A stretch of DNA of 39,473 nucleotides from Paracoccaceae bacterium (GTDB taxonomy: Bacteria > Pseudomonadota > Alphaproteobacteria > Rhodobacterales > Rhodobacteraceae): assembly GCA_019429405.1 (NCBI GenBank), contig JAHYIZ010000028.1, positions 1 to 39,473 of the forward strand. Reading direction: 5' to 3'. How positions within the stretch are numbered: the first letter of the stretch is position 1; every line of letters starts with the position of its first letter. Shown piece after piece: positions 1 through 8,088 of this stretch. A program made the position numbers and the translations under genes. The notes under the pieces were generated by a model that was not told where the DNA came from, searched no databases, and saw nothing but the letters and a program-made list of their open reading frames with translations.

Positions 1-456
1 GCTGACACTCACATCATCGGGCCAAAACCCTAGTGAGCCGATATGCAGCGTCCAGTCATCGAAACGACCCAAACCGCCCACATATCTCTTCAGTAAATCA
101 AAATTTCAAAGAGCAAGAAGACAAAACAGACCCGGTGCGCTTATCTCTTAGCGCATCCGGCCAGATCAATCTTCAGTTTTCGTTTTGCTTTCAGTGCCTT
201 GCGGCGCTTTCGGCGACCCGCGTCGGTGTTTGCCGCTGCGGTGAAGGGGTATTTACGGACCCGCGCCGAAACCTGCAAGAGGCTTTTTCGCAATCTGCGC
301 ATTTTTTTCGCTGCATCCGCAAAGCCTTCAAAATCCTGTGGTTTTTGGCTCGTCAACCACTACGGCACGCGCGGTTGCGCAATAATCTTTCGCAAATCAC
401 CCTCTGCGGCGAAATGAACACGCAATGCGCCACACCGCGCGCCGACGCGCCTGACC
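1..456. other. Left-edge region without a confident gene
   Basis: The first 456 bases hold no gene that can be supported well. The stretch is visibly less GC-rich than the rest of the window, with runs such as A/T-rich segments near 90-125 and T-runs near 300-310. One lysine/arginine-rich open frame (141-356, minus) is listed separately at low confidence. A weak 5-bp hairpin (GCGCT/AGCGC) lies near 137-156. No tRNA or tmRNA fold was recognised. The region lies downstream of msrQ, which reads leftwards into it, so some of it may be the 3' untranslated part of that operon. Confidence 0.4.
141..356 (-). CDS. Possible small basic protein (71 aa), unrecognised
   Basis: This open frame would start at a TTG codon. 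The product is very rich in Lys and Arg, especially its last third (stretches such as GRRKRRKALKAKRKLKI). No domain is recognised. There is no convincing ribosome-binding site before the TTG, and a TAG stop lies two codons upstream, so the start cannot be moved outwards; internal ATG codons would shorten it further. It could be a real small nucleic-acid-binding protein, a decayed gene end, or chance. The local base composition differs from the clear genes around it. Confidence 0.25.
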   Translation of the reverse strand: MTSQKPQDFEGFADAAKKMRRLRKSLLQVSARVRKYPFTAAANTDAGRRKRRKALKAKRKLKIDLAGCAKR

Positions 457-1068
457 TCACCGCCACAACCGCAGCGCGAGCAGGCCGAGAATCGCGCCCA
501 GATAGAGGAAAGGTTCGGGCGGCCATGCCTTGACCAGCCACAGATAATGCACCCCGCCCAGCACCGCCGCCGGATAGACCAGCCGGTGCAGCCGCAGCCA
601 ACGCGCGCCGCCGAGCCGGCGCACCGCCCAGTCGTTCGAGGTTGCCGCCAGCGGCACCAGCGCCGCAAACCCCGCCATCCCGAGCGTGAGGTAGGGCCGT
701 TTCACGATATCGCCCAGCGCCTGCCCCCAGAGCAGCGCCATATCCAGCACCAGCCATGCCGCAAGGTGCAGAGTCACATAGCAGAAGGCCAGCACCCCCA
801 GCGCCCGGCGAAACCGCATAAGGTTTAGCCCGCCCCACCGCCGCAAGGGCGTAACCGCCAGCCCAGCCACGATGAACTGCAGCCCGATCTTGCCCAGCCG
901 GTGCTCTATTTCCTTTACCGGGTCCACGCCAAGCCCGTTGTCAAACAGCAGCCAGACAATCCACGCCAGCGGCAAGGCGCCCGCCAGATACACCGCCCAC
1001 GGCGGCACTCGGCGTAGCGCGCCATTCAGCGCGGGTGCGAAGGGCAGGTGCAGCGTGCCCGTGGCCAT
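457..1068 (-). CDS. msrQ: MsrQ, haem-binding membrane subunit of the MsrPQ methionine-sulfoxide reductase
   Basis: MsrQ is a haem b inner-membrane protein of the ferric-reductase-like family. It passes electrons from the quinone pool or cytosolic flavin to periplasmic MsrP for repair of oxidised methionines in envelope proteins. The 203-aa product has about six hydrophobic segments and histidines in or at helices, as in VTLHLAAW, RLHRLVYP and GGVHYLWLVK, which are the family's likely haem ligands. The length is normal. The ATG overlaps the msrP stop in a TGATG arrangement, so the two genes are translationally coupled and msrQ is second in the operon. No oddity is seen. Confidence 0.93.
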   Translation of the reverse strand: MATGTLHLPFAPALNGALRRVPPWAVYLAGALPLAWIVWLLFDNGLGVDPVKEIEHRLGKIGLQFIVAGLAVTPLRRWGGLNLMRFRRALGVLAFCYVTLHLAAWLVLDMALLWGQALGDIVKRPYLTLGMAGFAALVPLAATSNDWAVRRLGGARWLRLHRLVYPAAVLGGVHYLWLVKAWPPEPFLYLGAILGLLALRLWR

Positions 1069-1988
1069 CAGTAATTCTTCGCCAGATCCATACCGGCATA
1101 TAGCCCTGCCACCTCATCGGCATAGCCGTTGAACAAGAGCGTGGGCTGGCGGTTGCCAAAAAGGCCTGCACCGATCTTGCGCTCGGTGGCCTGTGACCAG
1201 CGCGGATGGTCCACCGCCGGGTTCACATTGGCATAAAAGCCGTATTCACGCGCCTGCTGCATGCGCCAGGTGTTGTCGGGCTGGCTGTCGGTCAGAGTCA
1301 TCTTCACGATCGCCTTGATAGACTTGAACCCGTATTTCCACGGCACCACCAGCCGCAGCGGGGCGCCGTTGCCCTTGGGCAGGGGCTCGTCATAAAGCCC
1401 GGTAGCCAGAATCGTCAGCGGGTGCATCGCCTCATCAAGCCGCAGCCCTTCCCTGTAGGGCCAGTCAAGCCCACGGCCGCGCTGCCCCGGCATTTCCTCG
1501 GGCCGCACCAGTGTTTCAAAGGCCACGTATTTCGCGCCCGGCAGCACACCCACCTGCGCCAGAAAGGCGCTCAGCTCAAACCCCACCCATGGCACCACCA
1601 TCGCCCAGGCCTCGACGCAGCGTAGCCGGTAGATGCGTTCTTCAAGCGCTTTGCCGCGCAGAATGTCGGCCAGATCATAGTGGCCCGGCCGCTCGACCAG
1701 CCCGCTCACCTCGACCGACCATGGGTCAATGGTCAGACGGCCGGCATGGCGCGCGGGGTCGGTCTTGTCGTAGCCAAACTCGTAATAGTTCGAATAGCCG
1801 GTGATGTCGCTCAGCGGGTTGGGTGCGGCGTCGGTGGAATAACGGCTTTTGGCGGCGCCAAGCGACCCGGCCACCACCGGCCCAGCCATCGCCACCCCGG
1901 CCGCCGCCGTCATGAAGGCGCGCCGGTTGAGGAAATGCGCCTTGGGTGTCACATCCGCCCAGCCGAGTTTCGATCGCTGCTTGCTCAT
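1068..1988 (-). CDS. msrP: MsrP, periplasmic molybdopterin methionine-sulfoxide reductase catalytic subunit
   Basis: MsrP (YedY) reduces protein-bound methionine sulfoxide in the periplasm with a molybdopterin cofactor and takes electrons from MsrQ. The 306-aa product has a twin-arginine export signal (NRRAFM at residues 21-26, followed by a small/hydrophobic stretch to about residue 44). It also has the cysteine expected to ligate molybdenum in YRLRCVEAW (Cys124). I chose the ATG at 1988 because an AGGGA motif lies about 6 nt upstream. Another ATG is immediately upstream and a GTG lies further out, but both fit the ribosome-binding site less well. It is the first gene of the msrP-msrQ operon and divergent from the fasciclin gene. 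Confidence 0.95.
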   Translation of the reverse strand: MSKQRSKLGWADVTPKAHFLNRRAFMTAAAGVAMAGPVVAGSLGAAKSRYSTDAAPNPLSDITGYSNYYEFGYDKTDPARHAGRLTIDPWSVEVSGLVERPGHYDLADILRGKALEERIYRLRCVEAWAMVVPWVGFELSAFLAQVGVLPGAKYVAFETLVRPEEMPGQRGRGLDWPYREGLRLDEAMHPLTILATGLYDEPLPKGNGAPLRLVVPWKYGFKSIKAIVKMTLTDSQPDNTWRMQQAREYGFYANVNPAVDHPRWSQATERKIGAGLFGNRQPTLLFNGYADEVAGLYAGMDLAKNY

Positions 1989-2179
1989 CATGTTTCCCTG
2001 CATGCGCACACTCTATAGCACCAAGGCCGCGCCGGGGTTTCACATTCGCGCCAGCCCGGTGCCGACCGGAAAGCCTTTGCGGGCGCTGCCCATCACGACT
2101 TCGTGATTGGAAATCGCCATGCCCCCCGGCTTGGTGCGCTGTTCGCCTTCGTCAAGCCCATCTCACACGAATTTCATGC

Positions 2180-2208
2180 TGATCCAGTGCCCCGGCACCC
2201 CGCGTATC
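2180..2208 (+). promoter_or_regulatory. Possible ECF sigma (RpoE-type) promoter before the fasciclin gene
   Basis: A perfect TGATCC (2180-2185) lies 72 bases before the fasciclin ATG. TGATCC is the -35 element recognised by the singlet-oxygen-responsive sigma E (RpoE/ChrR) of Rhodobacter sphaeroides, and I recall a fasciclin gene being among that regulon's targets. The -10 is poor: CGTATC at 2203-2208, 17 bases downstream, rather than a TAAGA-like box. This is a candidate only. Confidence 0.4.
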
Positions 2209-2257
2209 CCCCCCGTTGCCGCACTGACGGCATCGTGCAAACACGAAGGATGACCCG

Positions 2258-2728
2258 ATGATCCGCAGAACATTTCTGGCGCTGACCACCGCCACCCTGC
2301 TCGCCACCCCCGCATTTGCCGCCGACAAGGATATTGTCGATACCGCCATTGGCGCTGGCAGCTTCAACACCCTCGTCGCCGCCGTGACTGCGGCGGGCCT
2401 CGTCGATACGCTCAAAGGCCCCGGCCCATTCACCGTCTTCGCGCCAACCGATGCGGCTTTTGCCGCCCTGCCCGCCGGCACCGTGGAAGACCTTCTGAAA
2501 CCCGAAAACAAGGATAAACTGGTCGCCATCCTCACCTACCATGTGGTTTCGGGCAAAGTGCTTTCGTCGGCGCTTTCCGAAGGGCTCAGCGCGCCGACCG
2601 TGCAGGGCGGCAACCTCACCTTCACCTTGGCGGGTGGCGCCAAGGTGAACGGCGTCACCATTTCAGGGGTTGATGTCGATGCCAGCAACGGCGTCATTCA
2701 TGTGATCGACGCAGTGCTGCTGCCCTGA
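2258..2728 (+). CDS. Secreted fasciclin (FAS1) domain protein
   Basis: This 156-aa protein has a Sec signal peptide (hydrophobic residues about 5-18, cleavage after AFA at 21) and one FAS1 domain filling the rest. The family's two conserved boxes are present: [15 protein letters not shown] and, near the C-terminus, [16 protein letters not shown]1 proteins are extracytoplasmic and often adhesive, but the function of this small bacterial form is not established. An AAGGA ribosome-binding site lies about 8 nt before the ATG. The gene is single, divergent from msrPQ and convergent with clpB. In R. sphaeroides a similar gene belongs to the singlet-oxygen response, which fits the neighbouring oxidised-protein repair pair. 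Confidence 0.93.
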   Translation: MIRRTFLALTTATLLATPAFAADKDIVDTAIGAGSFNTLVAAVTAAGLVDTLKGPGPFTVFAPTDAAFAALPAGTVEDLLKPENKDKLVAILTYHVVSGKVLSSALSEGLSAPTVQGGNLTFTLAGGAKVNGVTISGVDVDASNGVIHVIDAVLLP

Positions 2729-2735
2729 CGCGCTT

Positions 2736-2764
2736 GGGCGCCGCCCCGGTTCAGGGCGGCGCCC
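2736..2764. terminator. Perfect 11-bp hairpin between fasciclin gene and clpB
   Basis: GGGCGCCGCCC (2736-2746) and GGGCGGCGCCC (2754-2764) form a perfect 11-bp stem around a 7-base loop, beginning 8 bases after the fasciclin stop. It is symmetric, so it could work for both convergent genes. No T-run follows on either strand, so intrinsic termination is not certain; it may instead protect the mRNA 3' end. Confidence 0.6.
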
Positions 2765-2779
2765 CCAATGCTTCAGTCA

Positions 2780-2799
2780 AAATATCCCCGCCGGAGGCT
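2780..2799. repeat. Dispersed 20-bp intergenic repeat, copy 1
   Basis: AAATATCCCCGCCGGAGGCT occurs here and again identically at 18614-18633, both times between genes. A 20-bp identical pair in 39 kb of unrelated sequence is not expected by chance. This copy sits between two hairpins in the convergent fasciclin/clpB spacer. The core resembles a string I associate with intergenic DNA in Rhodobacteraceae, but I cannot confirm that here. Confidence 0.7.
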
Positions 2800-2842
2800 C
2801 TTGGGCCGCCAAACCCGCTTCGCGGCGAATACTTGGCCCAAG
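2800..2842. other. Nested hairpin downstream of clpB
   Basis: CTTGGGCC (2800-2807) pairs with GGCCCAAG (2835-2842), and the loop holds a second small hairpin, CCGC-TTC-GCGG (2815-2825). It lies 15 bases beyond the clpB stop and abuts the 20-bp repeat. Possible roles are clpB 3'-end formation or mRNA stabilisation, or it may be part of a larger repeat unit. No T-run is present. Confidence 0.5.
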
Positions 2843-2857
2843 GCAAGCGGCAGGTCT

Positions 2858-5470
2858 TCAGTGCAGGGCGGCGCCGTGAGGCTTGTCCAGCGTGGCGCGC
2901 GGCGCGTGGCCGCCCACCAAAAGGCCTTCCGGTCCCGCTGTGACCACGACCGTTTCGCCGTCCTTCACCTCGCCCGAAAGCAGCGCCTCAGCCAGCGGGT
3001 CTTGCAGGTGGCGCTGGATCACGCGCTTCAAGGGACGCGCTCCGAACACCGGGTCATAGCCCTCATCGGCCAGCCATTTGCGCGCCGCGTCGTCGAGCGA
3101 CAGCACGATCTTGCGCCCGGCGAGGCGTTTTTCCAACTGCCGCATCTGGATCAGCACGATGCCATCCATATCGGTGCGGCTCAGCCGCTCGAAGATGATC
3201 GTTTCATCCAGCCGGTTCAGGAACTCGGGGCGGAAATGCGCGCGCACCGCTTCCATCACCTGCGCGCGCGCCGCGCCGCTGTCGCTGCCCTCAGGCAACT
3301 GGCTCAGCGCCTGGCTGCCGAGGTTCGATGTAAGCACGATCAGCGTCTGCTTGAAATCCACATGCCGCCCATGGCCATCGGTCAGCACGCCATCATCGAG
3401 CACTTGCAAGAGCACGTTGAACACGTCGGGATGCGCCTTTTCGACCTCATCGAACAGGATCACCTGATAGGGCCTGCGCCGGACCGCCTCGGTCAGCACG
3501 CCGCCTTCGTCATAGCCCACATAGCCGGGCGGGGCGCCGATCAGGCGCGCCACCGCGTGCTTTTCCATGAACTCCGACATGTCGATGCGCACCATCGCGC
3601 TGTCATCGTCAAAGAGGTATTCGGCAACCGCCTTCGTCAGCTCGGTCTTGCCGACGCCGGTGGGCCCAAGGAACAGGAAACTGCCCAAAGGCCGCCCCTC
3701 GTCATTGAGGCCCGCGCGCGCGCGGCGCACCGCGTTGGCCACCGCCGTTACCGCCGCGCGCTGGCCGATCACCCGCTTGCCAAGCTCTTCCTCCATCTTC
3801 AAGAGCTTGTCGCGCTCGCCTTCCAGCATCTTCGAGGTCGGAATGCCGGTCCAGCGTTCCACCACTTCGGCGATCTGCTCGGGTCGCACCGCTTCCGAAA
3901 CCATCGCCTCGGCCAGCTGCTCGCTTTCCGCCAGCTTGCGTTCCAGCCCCGGAATGACGCCGTAACTGAGTTCCCCGGCGCGGCCCAGATTGCCCTCGCG
4001 CTTGGCCTGATCGAGCTCGGTGCGGGCATGTTCAAGCTGTTCCTTCAACCCGCGGCTGGCTTCCAGCTTGTCACGCTCGGCCTGCCATTGCGCCGTCATT
4101 TCGGCGCTGCGCTGCGTCAGGTCGCCCAACTCTTTCTGCAGCCGCTCCAGCCGGTCGCGGCTGGCGGCATCGTCCTCTTTCTTCAACGCCTCCGCCTCGA
4201 TCTGCAATTGCAGAATCTGCCGGTCGAGCGCGTCCAATTCTTCGGGCTTGCTGTCCACTTCCATGCGCAAGCGGCTGGCGGCCTCGTCCATCAAGTCGAT
4301 CGCCTTGTCGGGCAGGAATCGGTCGGTGATGTAGCGGTGGCTCAGTGTCGCCGCCGCCACCAAGGCAGAGTCGGAAATGCGCACCCCGTGGTGCAACTCG
4401 TATTTCTCCTTGATGCCGCGCAGAATGCTGATCGTGTCCTCAACAGTCGGCTCTTCCACCATCACCGGCTGGAACCGCCGCGCCAAGGCCGCGTCCTTTT
4501 CGACATACTTGCGGTATTCATCGAGCGTGGTGGCGCCGACGCAGTGCAATTCACCCCGCGCCAAGGCGGGCTTGATCAGGTTCGCGGCATCCATCGCGCC
4601 ATCGGCCTTGCCCGCGCCCACCAGCGTGTGCATCTCGTCGATGAACAGGACAATCTCGCCGGCCGCAGCCTCGATCTCTTTCAAGACCGCTTTCAGCCGC
4701 TCCTCAAACTCGCCACGGTATTTCGCCCCGGCAATCAGCGCGCCCATGTCGAGCGCCATCAGCCGCTTGTTCTTCAGGCTTTCGGGCACGTCGCCCTCGA
4801 CGATGCGCAGCGCCAACCCCTCGGCAATCGCGGTTTTGCCCACGCCGGGCTCCCCGATCAGCACCGGGTTGTTCTTGGTGCGGCGGCTCAGCACCTGCAT
4901 GGTGCGCCTGATTTCATCGTCGCGCCCGATGATCGGGTCAATCTTGCCCTCGCGCGCTGCCTCGGTCAAATCGCGCGCGTATTTCTTCAGCGCGTCATAG
5001 CCTTCTTCGGCGCTGGCGCTATCGGCGGTGCGGCCCTTGCGCACATCGTTGATCGCGGAGTTAAGCTTTTGCGCCGTTACCGCGCCCGCATCGAGCGCGT
5101 CTTTCGCGCGGGTATTGACCAGCGCCAGCGCCATCAGGATGCGCTCGACCGGCACGAAGCTGTCGCCCGCCTTCTTGGCCACCTTTTCCGCCTCGTCGAG
5201 CACGCGCACCAGCGATTGGTCCACATAGACCTCGCCGCTGCCGCCCGAGACCTTGGGCACTTTGGCGACCGCCGCGTTCACCGCCTCGGTCACCCGCTCG
5301 GGCGCACCTCCCGCAGCGCGGATCAGATTTGCGCTCAGGCCCTGGTCGTCGTCCATCAGGGCTTTCAGCAGGTGTTCGGGCAGCACCCGCTGGTGCCCTT
5401 CGCGCATTGAAATCGTCTGCGCCGCCTGTATGAAGCCACGGCTGCGCTCGGTGAATTTTTCCATGTTCAT
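2858..5470 (-). CDS. clpB: ClpB, AAA+ protein disaggregase
   Basis: ClpB is the cytosolic hexameric chaperone that pulls aggregated proteins apart with DnaK. The 870-aa product has the full architecture: a Clp N-domain (about 1-150), a first AAA+ module with Walker A GEPGVGKT, a coiled-coil middle domain rich in Glu, Lys and Gln (about 400-520), and a second AAA+ module with Walker A GPTGVGKT, ending in the C-terminal small domain ([10 protein letters not shown]). It lacks the ClpA/ClpX-type IGF/L loop expected for ClpP binding, as usual for ClpB. I took the first ATG because GGAG lies 7 nt upstream; a second ATG two codons later is too far from it. It is a single gene with an RpoH-type promoter. 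Confidence 0.98.
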   Translation of the reverse strand: MNMEKFTERSRGFIQAAQTISMREGHQRVLPEHLLKALMDDDQGLSANLIRAAGGAPERVTEAVNAAVAKVPKVSGGSGEVYVDQSLVRVLDEAEKVAKKAGDSFVPVERILMALALVNTRAKDALDAGAVTAQKLNSAINDVRKGRTADSASAEEGYDALKKYARDLTEAAREGKIDPIIGRDDEIRRTMQVLSRRTKNNPVLIGEPGVGKTAIAEGLALRIVEGDVPESLKNKRLMALDMGALIAGAKYRGEFEERLKAVLKEIEAAAGEIVLFIDEMHTLVGAGKADGAMDAANLIKPALARGELHCVGATTLDEYRKYVEKDAALARRFQPVMVEEPTVEDTISILRGIKEKYELHHGVRISDSALVAAATLSHRYITDRFLPDKAIDLMDEAASRLRMEVDSKPEELDALDRQILQLQIEAEALKKEDDAASRDRLERLQKELGDLTQRSAEMTAQWQAERDKLEASRGLKEQLEHARTELDQAKREGNLGRAGELSYGVIPGLERKLAESEQLAEAMVSEAVRPEQIAEVVERWTGIPTSKMLEGERDKLLKMEEELGKRVIGQRAAVTAVANAVRRARAGLNDEGRPLGSFLFLGPTGVGKTELTKAVAEYLFDDDSAMVRIDMSEFMEKHAVARLIGAPPGYVGYDEGGVLTEAVRRRPYQVILFDEVEKAHPDVFNVLLQVLDDGVLTDGHGRHVDFKQTLIVLTSNLGSQALSQLPEGSDSGAARAQVMEAVRAHFRPEFLNRLDETIIFERLSRTDMDGIVLIQMRQLEKRLAGRKIVLSLDDAARKWLADEGYDPVFGARPLKRVIQRHLQDPLAEALLSGEVKDGETVVVTAGPEGLLVGGHAPRATLDKPHGAALH

Positions 5471-5543
5471 GGGGTCACTCCTTTGTGAAGCCCCCGGCGC
5501 ATCGCCACCCGTAACGGCACGGCGCCCTGCCGGGTCTTGTCTG

Positions 5544-5574
5544 TGAAATGGCGTTGCGGCGCAAAGCCTTCAAG
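5544..5574 (-). promoter_or_regulatory. Heat-shock (sigma-32/RpoH) promoter of clpB
   Basis: Read on the minus strand, CTTGAA (5574-5569) is followed after 17 bases by CCATTTCA (5551-5544). This matches the alphaproteobacterial RpoH pattern (CTTGAA, spacer about 17, CCATNT-like) closely and lies about 75-105 bases before the clpB ATG. ClpB is a classical RpoH target, so sequence and context agree. Confidence 0.8.
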
Positions 5575-5663
5575 GGGTGCAGCGGTCGGGTTTTTTGGCC
5601 CGCGCTAACACTTTGCCAACACTTCGCCGCAATGCTGCATCATCTCGCCGACAAGGAGGCCAC

Positions 5664-5870
5664 ATGACCCAGTCTGCCATTCGCATCGCCGAGGTTTTCT
5701 ACAACGCCGCCCGCCGCCGCTTTGAAGCGGTGGTCGAATTTTTCGCCCCCGGCCTGCCGGCCCCGCTGCGGGTGCCGGTGATGCTCGCCATCCCGCAGGC
5801 CACCCCGCATGCAACGCTGGCGCGCGCGCTGGCGGCTGAGGCTGCGCGGCGCGGCATCGGCGGGCTCTAG
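5664..5870 (+). CDS. Small conserved-looking protein upstream of pyrF (68 aa)
   Basis: This is a short gene with a strong ribosome-binding site (AAGGAGG about 5 nt before the ATG). The product begins MTQSAIRIAEVFYNAARRRF and contains a Pro-rich middle (FAPGLPAPLRVPVMLAIPQ) and an Ala/Arg-rich helical end. No signal peptide or transmembrane segment is seen, and I recognise no domain. It ends 52 bases before pyrF on the same strand, with pyrF having its own GGAGG site, so the two are probably co-transcribed. The frame could be extended upstream, but the ribosome-binding site fixes this start. Its function is unknown; a role tied to pyrimidine synthesis would only be a guess from position. Confidence 0.75.
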   Translation: MTQSAIRIAEVFYNAARRRFEAVVEFFAPGLPAPLRVPVMLAIPQATPHATLARALAAEAARRGIGGL

Positions 5871-5922
5871 GCTTTACGGCCCCCGCGCCAGCGCCTAATA
5901 AGCGCCAACACCCGGAGGCCCC

Positions 5923-6621
5923 ATGACCGCTGATACCCGCCTGATTGTCGCCCTTGATGTGCCCAACGCGCTTGCGGGGCTGAACCTTGTGCAGCGGCTT
6001 GGCGATGCCGTGGGCTTTTACAAGATCGGGCTTGGCATGCTGACCGGCGGCGGTCTTGCGCTGGCGGATGAGTTGAAGCAGCAGCACGGCAAGCGGGTGT
6101 TCCTTGACCTCAAGCTTTTTGACATTTCCGCGACGATTGAGGCTGCGGTGCGCGGCCTCGCGCAATACGACCTCGATTTTCTGACCGTGCACGGTGACCC
6201 GCATGTGGTGCGCGCCGCCTGTGAAGGCGCGGCGGGGTCGGGGCTGCAAATCCTCGCCGTCACGGTGCTGACCTCGCTTGACCGGGCCGATCTTGACGCC
6301 TGCCTGATCCGCCCCGGCGATGTGGCCGAACTGGTGGTGGAACGCGCCGCCCGCGCGTTTGACGCGGGCGCGCATGGTGTTATCGCCTCGCCGCGCGAGG
6401 CGGCGGCCATCCGCGCCCTGCCACAAGCGGCGGGCCGCCTGATCGTCACCCCCGGCGTGCGCCCGGCAGGCACCGCGCTGGGCGACCAGAAGCGCGTCGA
6501 AACCCCCGCCGCAGCCCTCGCCGCAGGCGCCGATCACATCGTGGTCGGCCGCCCGGTCTGGCAAGCCGCCGACCCGAGGGCAGCGGCAGAGGCGATTGTG
6601 GCCGAGATTGCGAGGGGGTGA
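5923..6621 (+). CDS. pyrF: Orotidine 5'-phosphate decarboxylase
   Basis: PyrF catalyses the last step of de novo UMP synthesis, decarboxylating OMP to UMP in the cytosol. The 232-aa TIM-barrel has the catalytic D-x-K-x-x-D array in FLDLKLFDI (Asp62, Lys64, Asp67). It also has the upstream Asp12 (IVALDVPN) and Lys34 (FYKIGLGM), and the C-terminal phosphate-binding stretch GADHIVVGRPVW. The length is typical. A GGAGG lies 7 nt before the ATG. It follows a small unrecognised gene on the same strand and is convergent with the atypical low-GC gene at 6674. Confidence 0.97.
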   Translation: MTADTRLIVALDVPNALAGLNLVQRLGDAVGFYKIGLGMLTGGGLALADELKQQHGKRVFLDLKLFDISATIEAAVRGLAQYDLDFLTVHGDPHVVRAACEGAAGSGLQILAVTVLTSLDRADLDACLIRPGDVAELVVERAARAFDAGAHGVIASPREAAAIRALPQAAGRLIVTPGVRPAGTALGDQKRVETPAAALAAGADHIVVGRPVWQAADPRAAAEAIVAEIARG

Positions 6622-6673
6622 TGACGGATGACGTGGCCTTTGCAGCAAGGGACTGACCAGAGCAGAAGCCGGA

Positions 6674-7060
6674 TCAGTCAGGGAAATTCCGCAGTATCTG
6701 CACCTTCTCCGGGTTCTCCTGCTCCCATTTTTTAAGAAGCGCCCTCTGCTTCTCATTCCTCTCATTTTCTTTGCGCCCTTTCTCGGTTATACGATGGCGC
6801 CCCCGTTCCACCGTTTCTACAAAGCCCTTCGCAACTAGGGAGTTCCCTCGCGTGGGAGTTAGGGCATTGTTCACCAGTTCTTCCCATTTTTCCTCGTTTT
6901 CCCGACAATTTGCCTTGGATTTATCAGCGCCGGACAGCGGCAGCACTTTTCTTAATGCTTTCTTTAGGCTTCCGTTTTCCCATTCCTCACCATTGGACAT
7001 CAACCGAAGCATTTCTTTTTGTATCTGCGGTTCGGAAACACGCGAATCATCACTGCCCAT
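6674..7060 (-). CDS. Stand-alone winged-helix protein resembling the Mrr N-terminal domain
   Basis: This is a 128-aa charged protein. Its middle and C-terminal part fits the pattern of the Mrr_N winged-helix domain, normally the DNA-binding front end of Mrr-type restriction endonucleases: an N-terminal helix with ALRKVLPLSG, then EEKWEELVNNALTP, then a wing ending in GRHRITEKG (about residues 15-100). A Glu/Lys-rich helical tail follows. No nuclease domain is attached or adjacent. The ATG has a strong GGAGGAGG site, and a sigma-70-like promoter lies just upstream, so it looks expressed. Codon use and GC (28 of 60 bases in 6721-6780) are clearly lower than in its neighbours, pointing to horizontal acquisition. 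It may be a DNA-binding regulator or the remnant of a restriction system. The fold call is moderate, the role open. Confidence 0.7.
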   Translation of the reverse strand: MGSDDSRVSEPQIQKEMLRLMSNGEEWENGSLKKALRKVLPLSGADKSKANCRENEEKWEELVNNALTPTRGNSLVAKGFVETVERGRHRITEKGRKENERNEKQRALLKKWEQENPEKVQILRNFPD

Positions 7061-7097
7061 AATCTACTTCCTCCTCCTTTTATTGCCGACCTAGTCG

Positions 7098-7127
7098 AAT
7101 ATACAGTAAGCAAATTAACGCAATCAA
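7098..7127 (-). promoter_or_regulatory. Sigma-70-type promoter of the winged-helix gene
   Basis: On the minus strand TTGATT (7127-7122) is followed after 18 bases by TATATT (7103-7098), about 40 bases before the ATG at 7060. Both boxes are close to the housekeeping consensus, and the surrounding DNA is AT-rich. Confidence 0.6.
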
Positions 7128-7182
7128 GGTTGATAAGCCGACGCGGTTCGCCTTGCCAGAGTCAAATCGGGCAAGATCCCCC

Positions 7183-7806
7183 TCAGCCAAAATTGCGCGC
7201 AAACACCGCCGCCAATTCCGGCCGCGCCTGCACCCCCCGCGCAATCGCCGCCAGCTTCGGCGTCTCGGCGGCAAACCACGCCGGGCGCGGCCGCCAATGG
7301 TTCATCACGCCCACATATATATCCAGCGCCGAAAACCGCTGCCCGAGGAACCACGGCGCACCCGCCGCCGCCTCAACCGCGCGCCACAGCGCACAGGCGC
7401 GTTCATCGACCTTCGCGCGAAACGCCCTGGCCGCCTCGGCATCTTCCACGAGCCGGGTCGGAACATCGGCAAAGGTGAAGCAGGGGTAGATATTGGCGAC
7501 GATGAACACCAGCCAGCGCAAAAACGCCGCGCGTTCCGCCGCCCCCGGCCCCGGCACCAGCGCGTCCGACGCCGCCACATCTGCGAGGTAAAGCGTCATC
7601 GCCGCGCTTTCGGTCATCACCTCGCCCGAAGGCAGCACCAGCACGGGCACCTGCGCCAGCGGGTTCAGCGCCGCCAGCCGTTCGCGCGCCGCCGCATCTT
7701 CATAAATATCGCCGCTTTCCACCAACTCATGCGGCAGCCCGTAAAACACCAGCTGCGCCTCGATGATGGCCGAGCCCCAGCCCGGCATCTGGTAAAGCCT
7801 GAACAT
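7183..7806 (-). CDS. Glutathione S-transferase family protein
   Basis: This 207-aa cytosolic protein has an N-terminal thioredoxin-like GST domain (about 1-80). It carries the cis-proline strand NPLAQVPVLVL followed by the glutathione-binding GEVMTESAAM motif (Glu-Ser pair). An all-helical C-terminal domain has the conserved SALDIYVGVM segment. Such proteins conjugate or reduce substrates with glutathione; the substrate cannot be read from sequence. The N-terminal catalytic residue is not obvious (MFRLYQMPGWGS), with Ser12 or Tyr5 as candidates. It lies 9 bases after the NfeD-like gene on the same strand and is likely third in an SPFH-NfeD-GST transcript. Confidence 0.9.
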   Translation of the reverse strand: MFRLYQMPGWGSAIIEAQLVFYGLPHELVESGDIYEDAAARERLAALNPLAQVPVLVLPSGEVMTESAAMTLYLADVAASDALVPGPGAAERAAFLRWLVFIVANIYPCFTFADVPTRLVEDAEAARAFRAKVDERACALWRAVEAAAGAPWFLGQRFSALDIYVGVMNHWRPRPAWFAAETPKLAAIARGVQARPELAAVFARNFG

Positions 7807-7815
7807 CGCCGCCCC

Positions 7816-8088
7816 TCAGTTATCGTTGATGTCGCGGTCCCATAGCTTTGCCTGCCCGGCCCGCACACCGACCCAGCGCCGCAGCGCCAGCCACGAGGCC
7901 AGCGCCCCCGCCGCCATCACGAACACCATCCACGGCAGCGAGGCGCCCAGCACCCCGACCCAAACCAGCGCCGCCACAATCAGCGCCCCGCAGGCCAGCC
8001 CCAGCAGGTAGAAGCCCGGCGCGAGCATTTCGAGCCCCGCAAGCACCACCCCCAGCACCGCCCATAGCCACGCCTGTTGCCAAATCAT
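7816..8088 (-). CDS. NfeD-like membrane protein
   Basis: This is a 90-aa short NfeD-type protein with three to four hydrophobic segments (residues about 5-70) and the typical soluble end AKLWDRDIND. Short NfeD proteins are encoded with, and thought to partner, SPFH/stomatin proteins in membrane microdomain organisation or membrane protein quality control. The ATG overlaps the stop of the SPFH gene by 4 bases (ATGA), so the two are translationally coupled. This form lacks the C-terminal OB-fold domain found in long NfeD proteins. Confidence 0.88.
   Translation of the reverse strand: MIWQQAWLWAVLGVVLAGLEMLAPGFYLLGLACGALIVAALVWVGVLGASLPWMVFVMAAGALASWLALRRWVGVRAGQAKLWDRDINDN

Noticed and set aside
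1-130. A possible tmRNA or other structured RNA piece at the window start.
   Set aside because: No acceptor stem, tag frame or T-arm could be laid out.
33-533. A 166-codon plus-strand frame across the left-edge region into msrQ.
   Set aside because: Composition changes abruptly along it, there is no ribosome-binding site, and its end runs antisense inside msrQ.
2780-2842. Reading the repeat and hairpins as a CRISPR fragment or insertion-sequence end.
   Set aside because: There is no regular spacer series, no transposase and no target-site duplication; the second repeat copy is 16 kb away and alone.
2768-5410. An 880-codon open frame on the plus strand opposite clpB.
   Set aside because: It is the antisense of a complete, motif-perfect clpB. 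In GC-rich genomes the complementary frames of real genes stay open; the product is His/Arg/Gln-rich without domains and has no ribosome-binding site.
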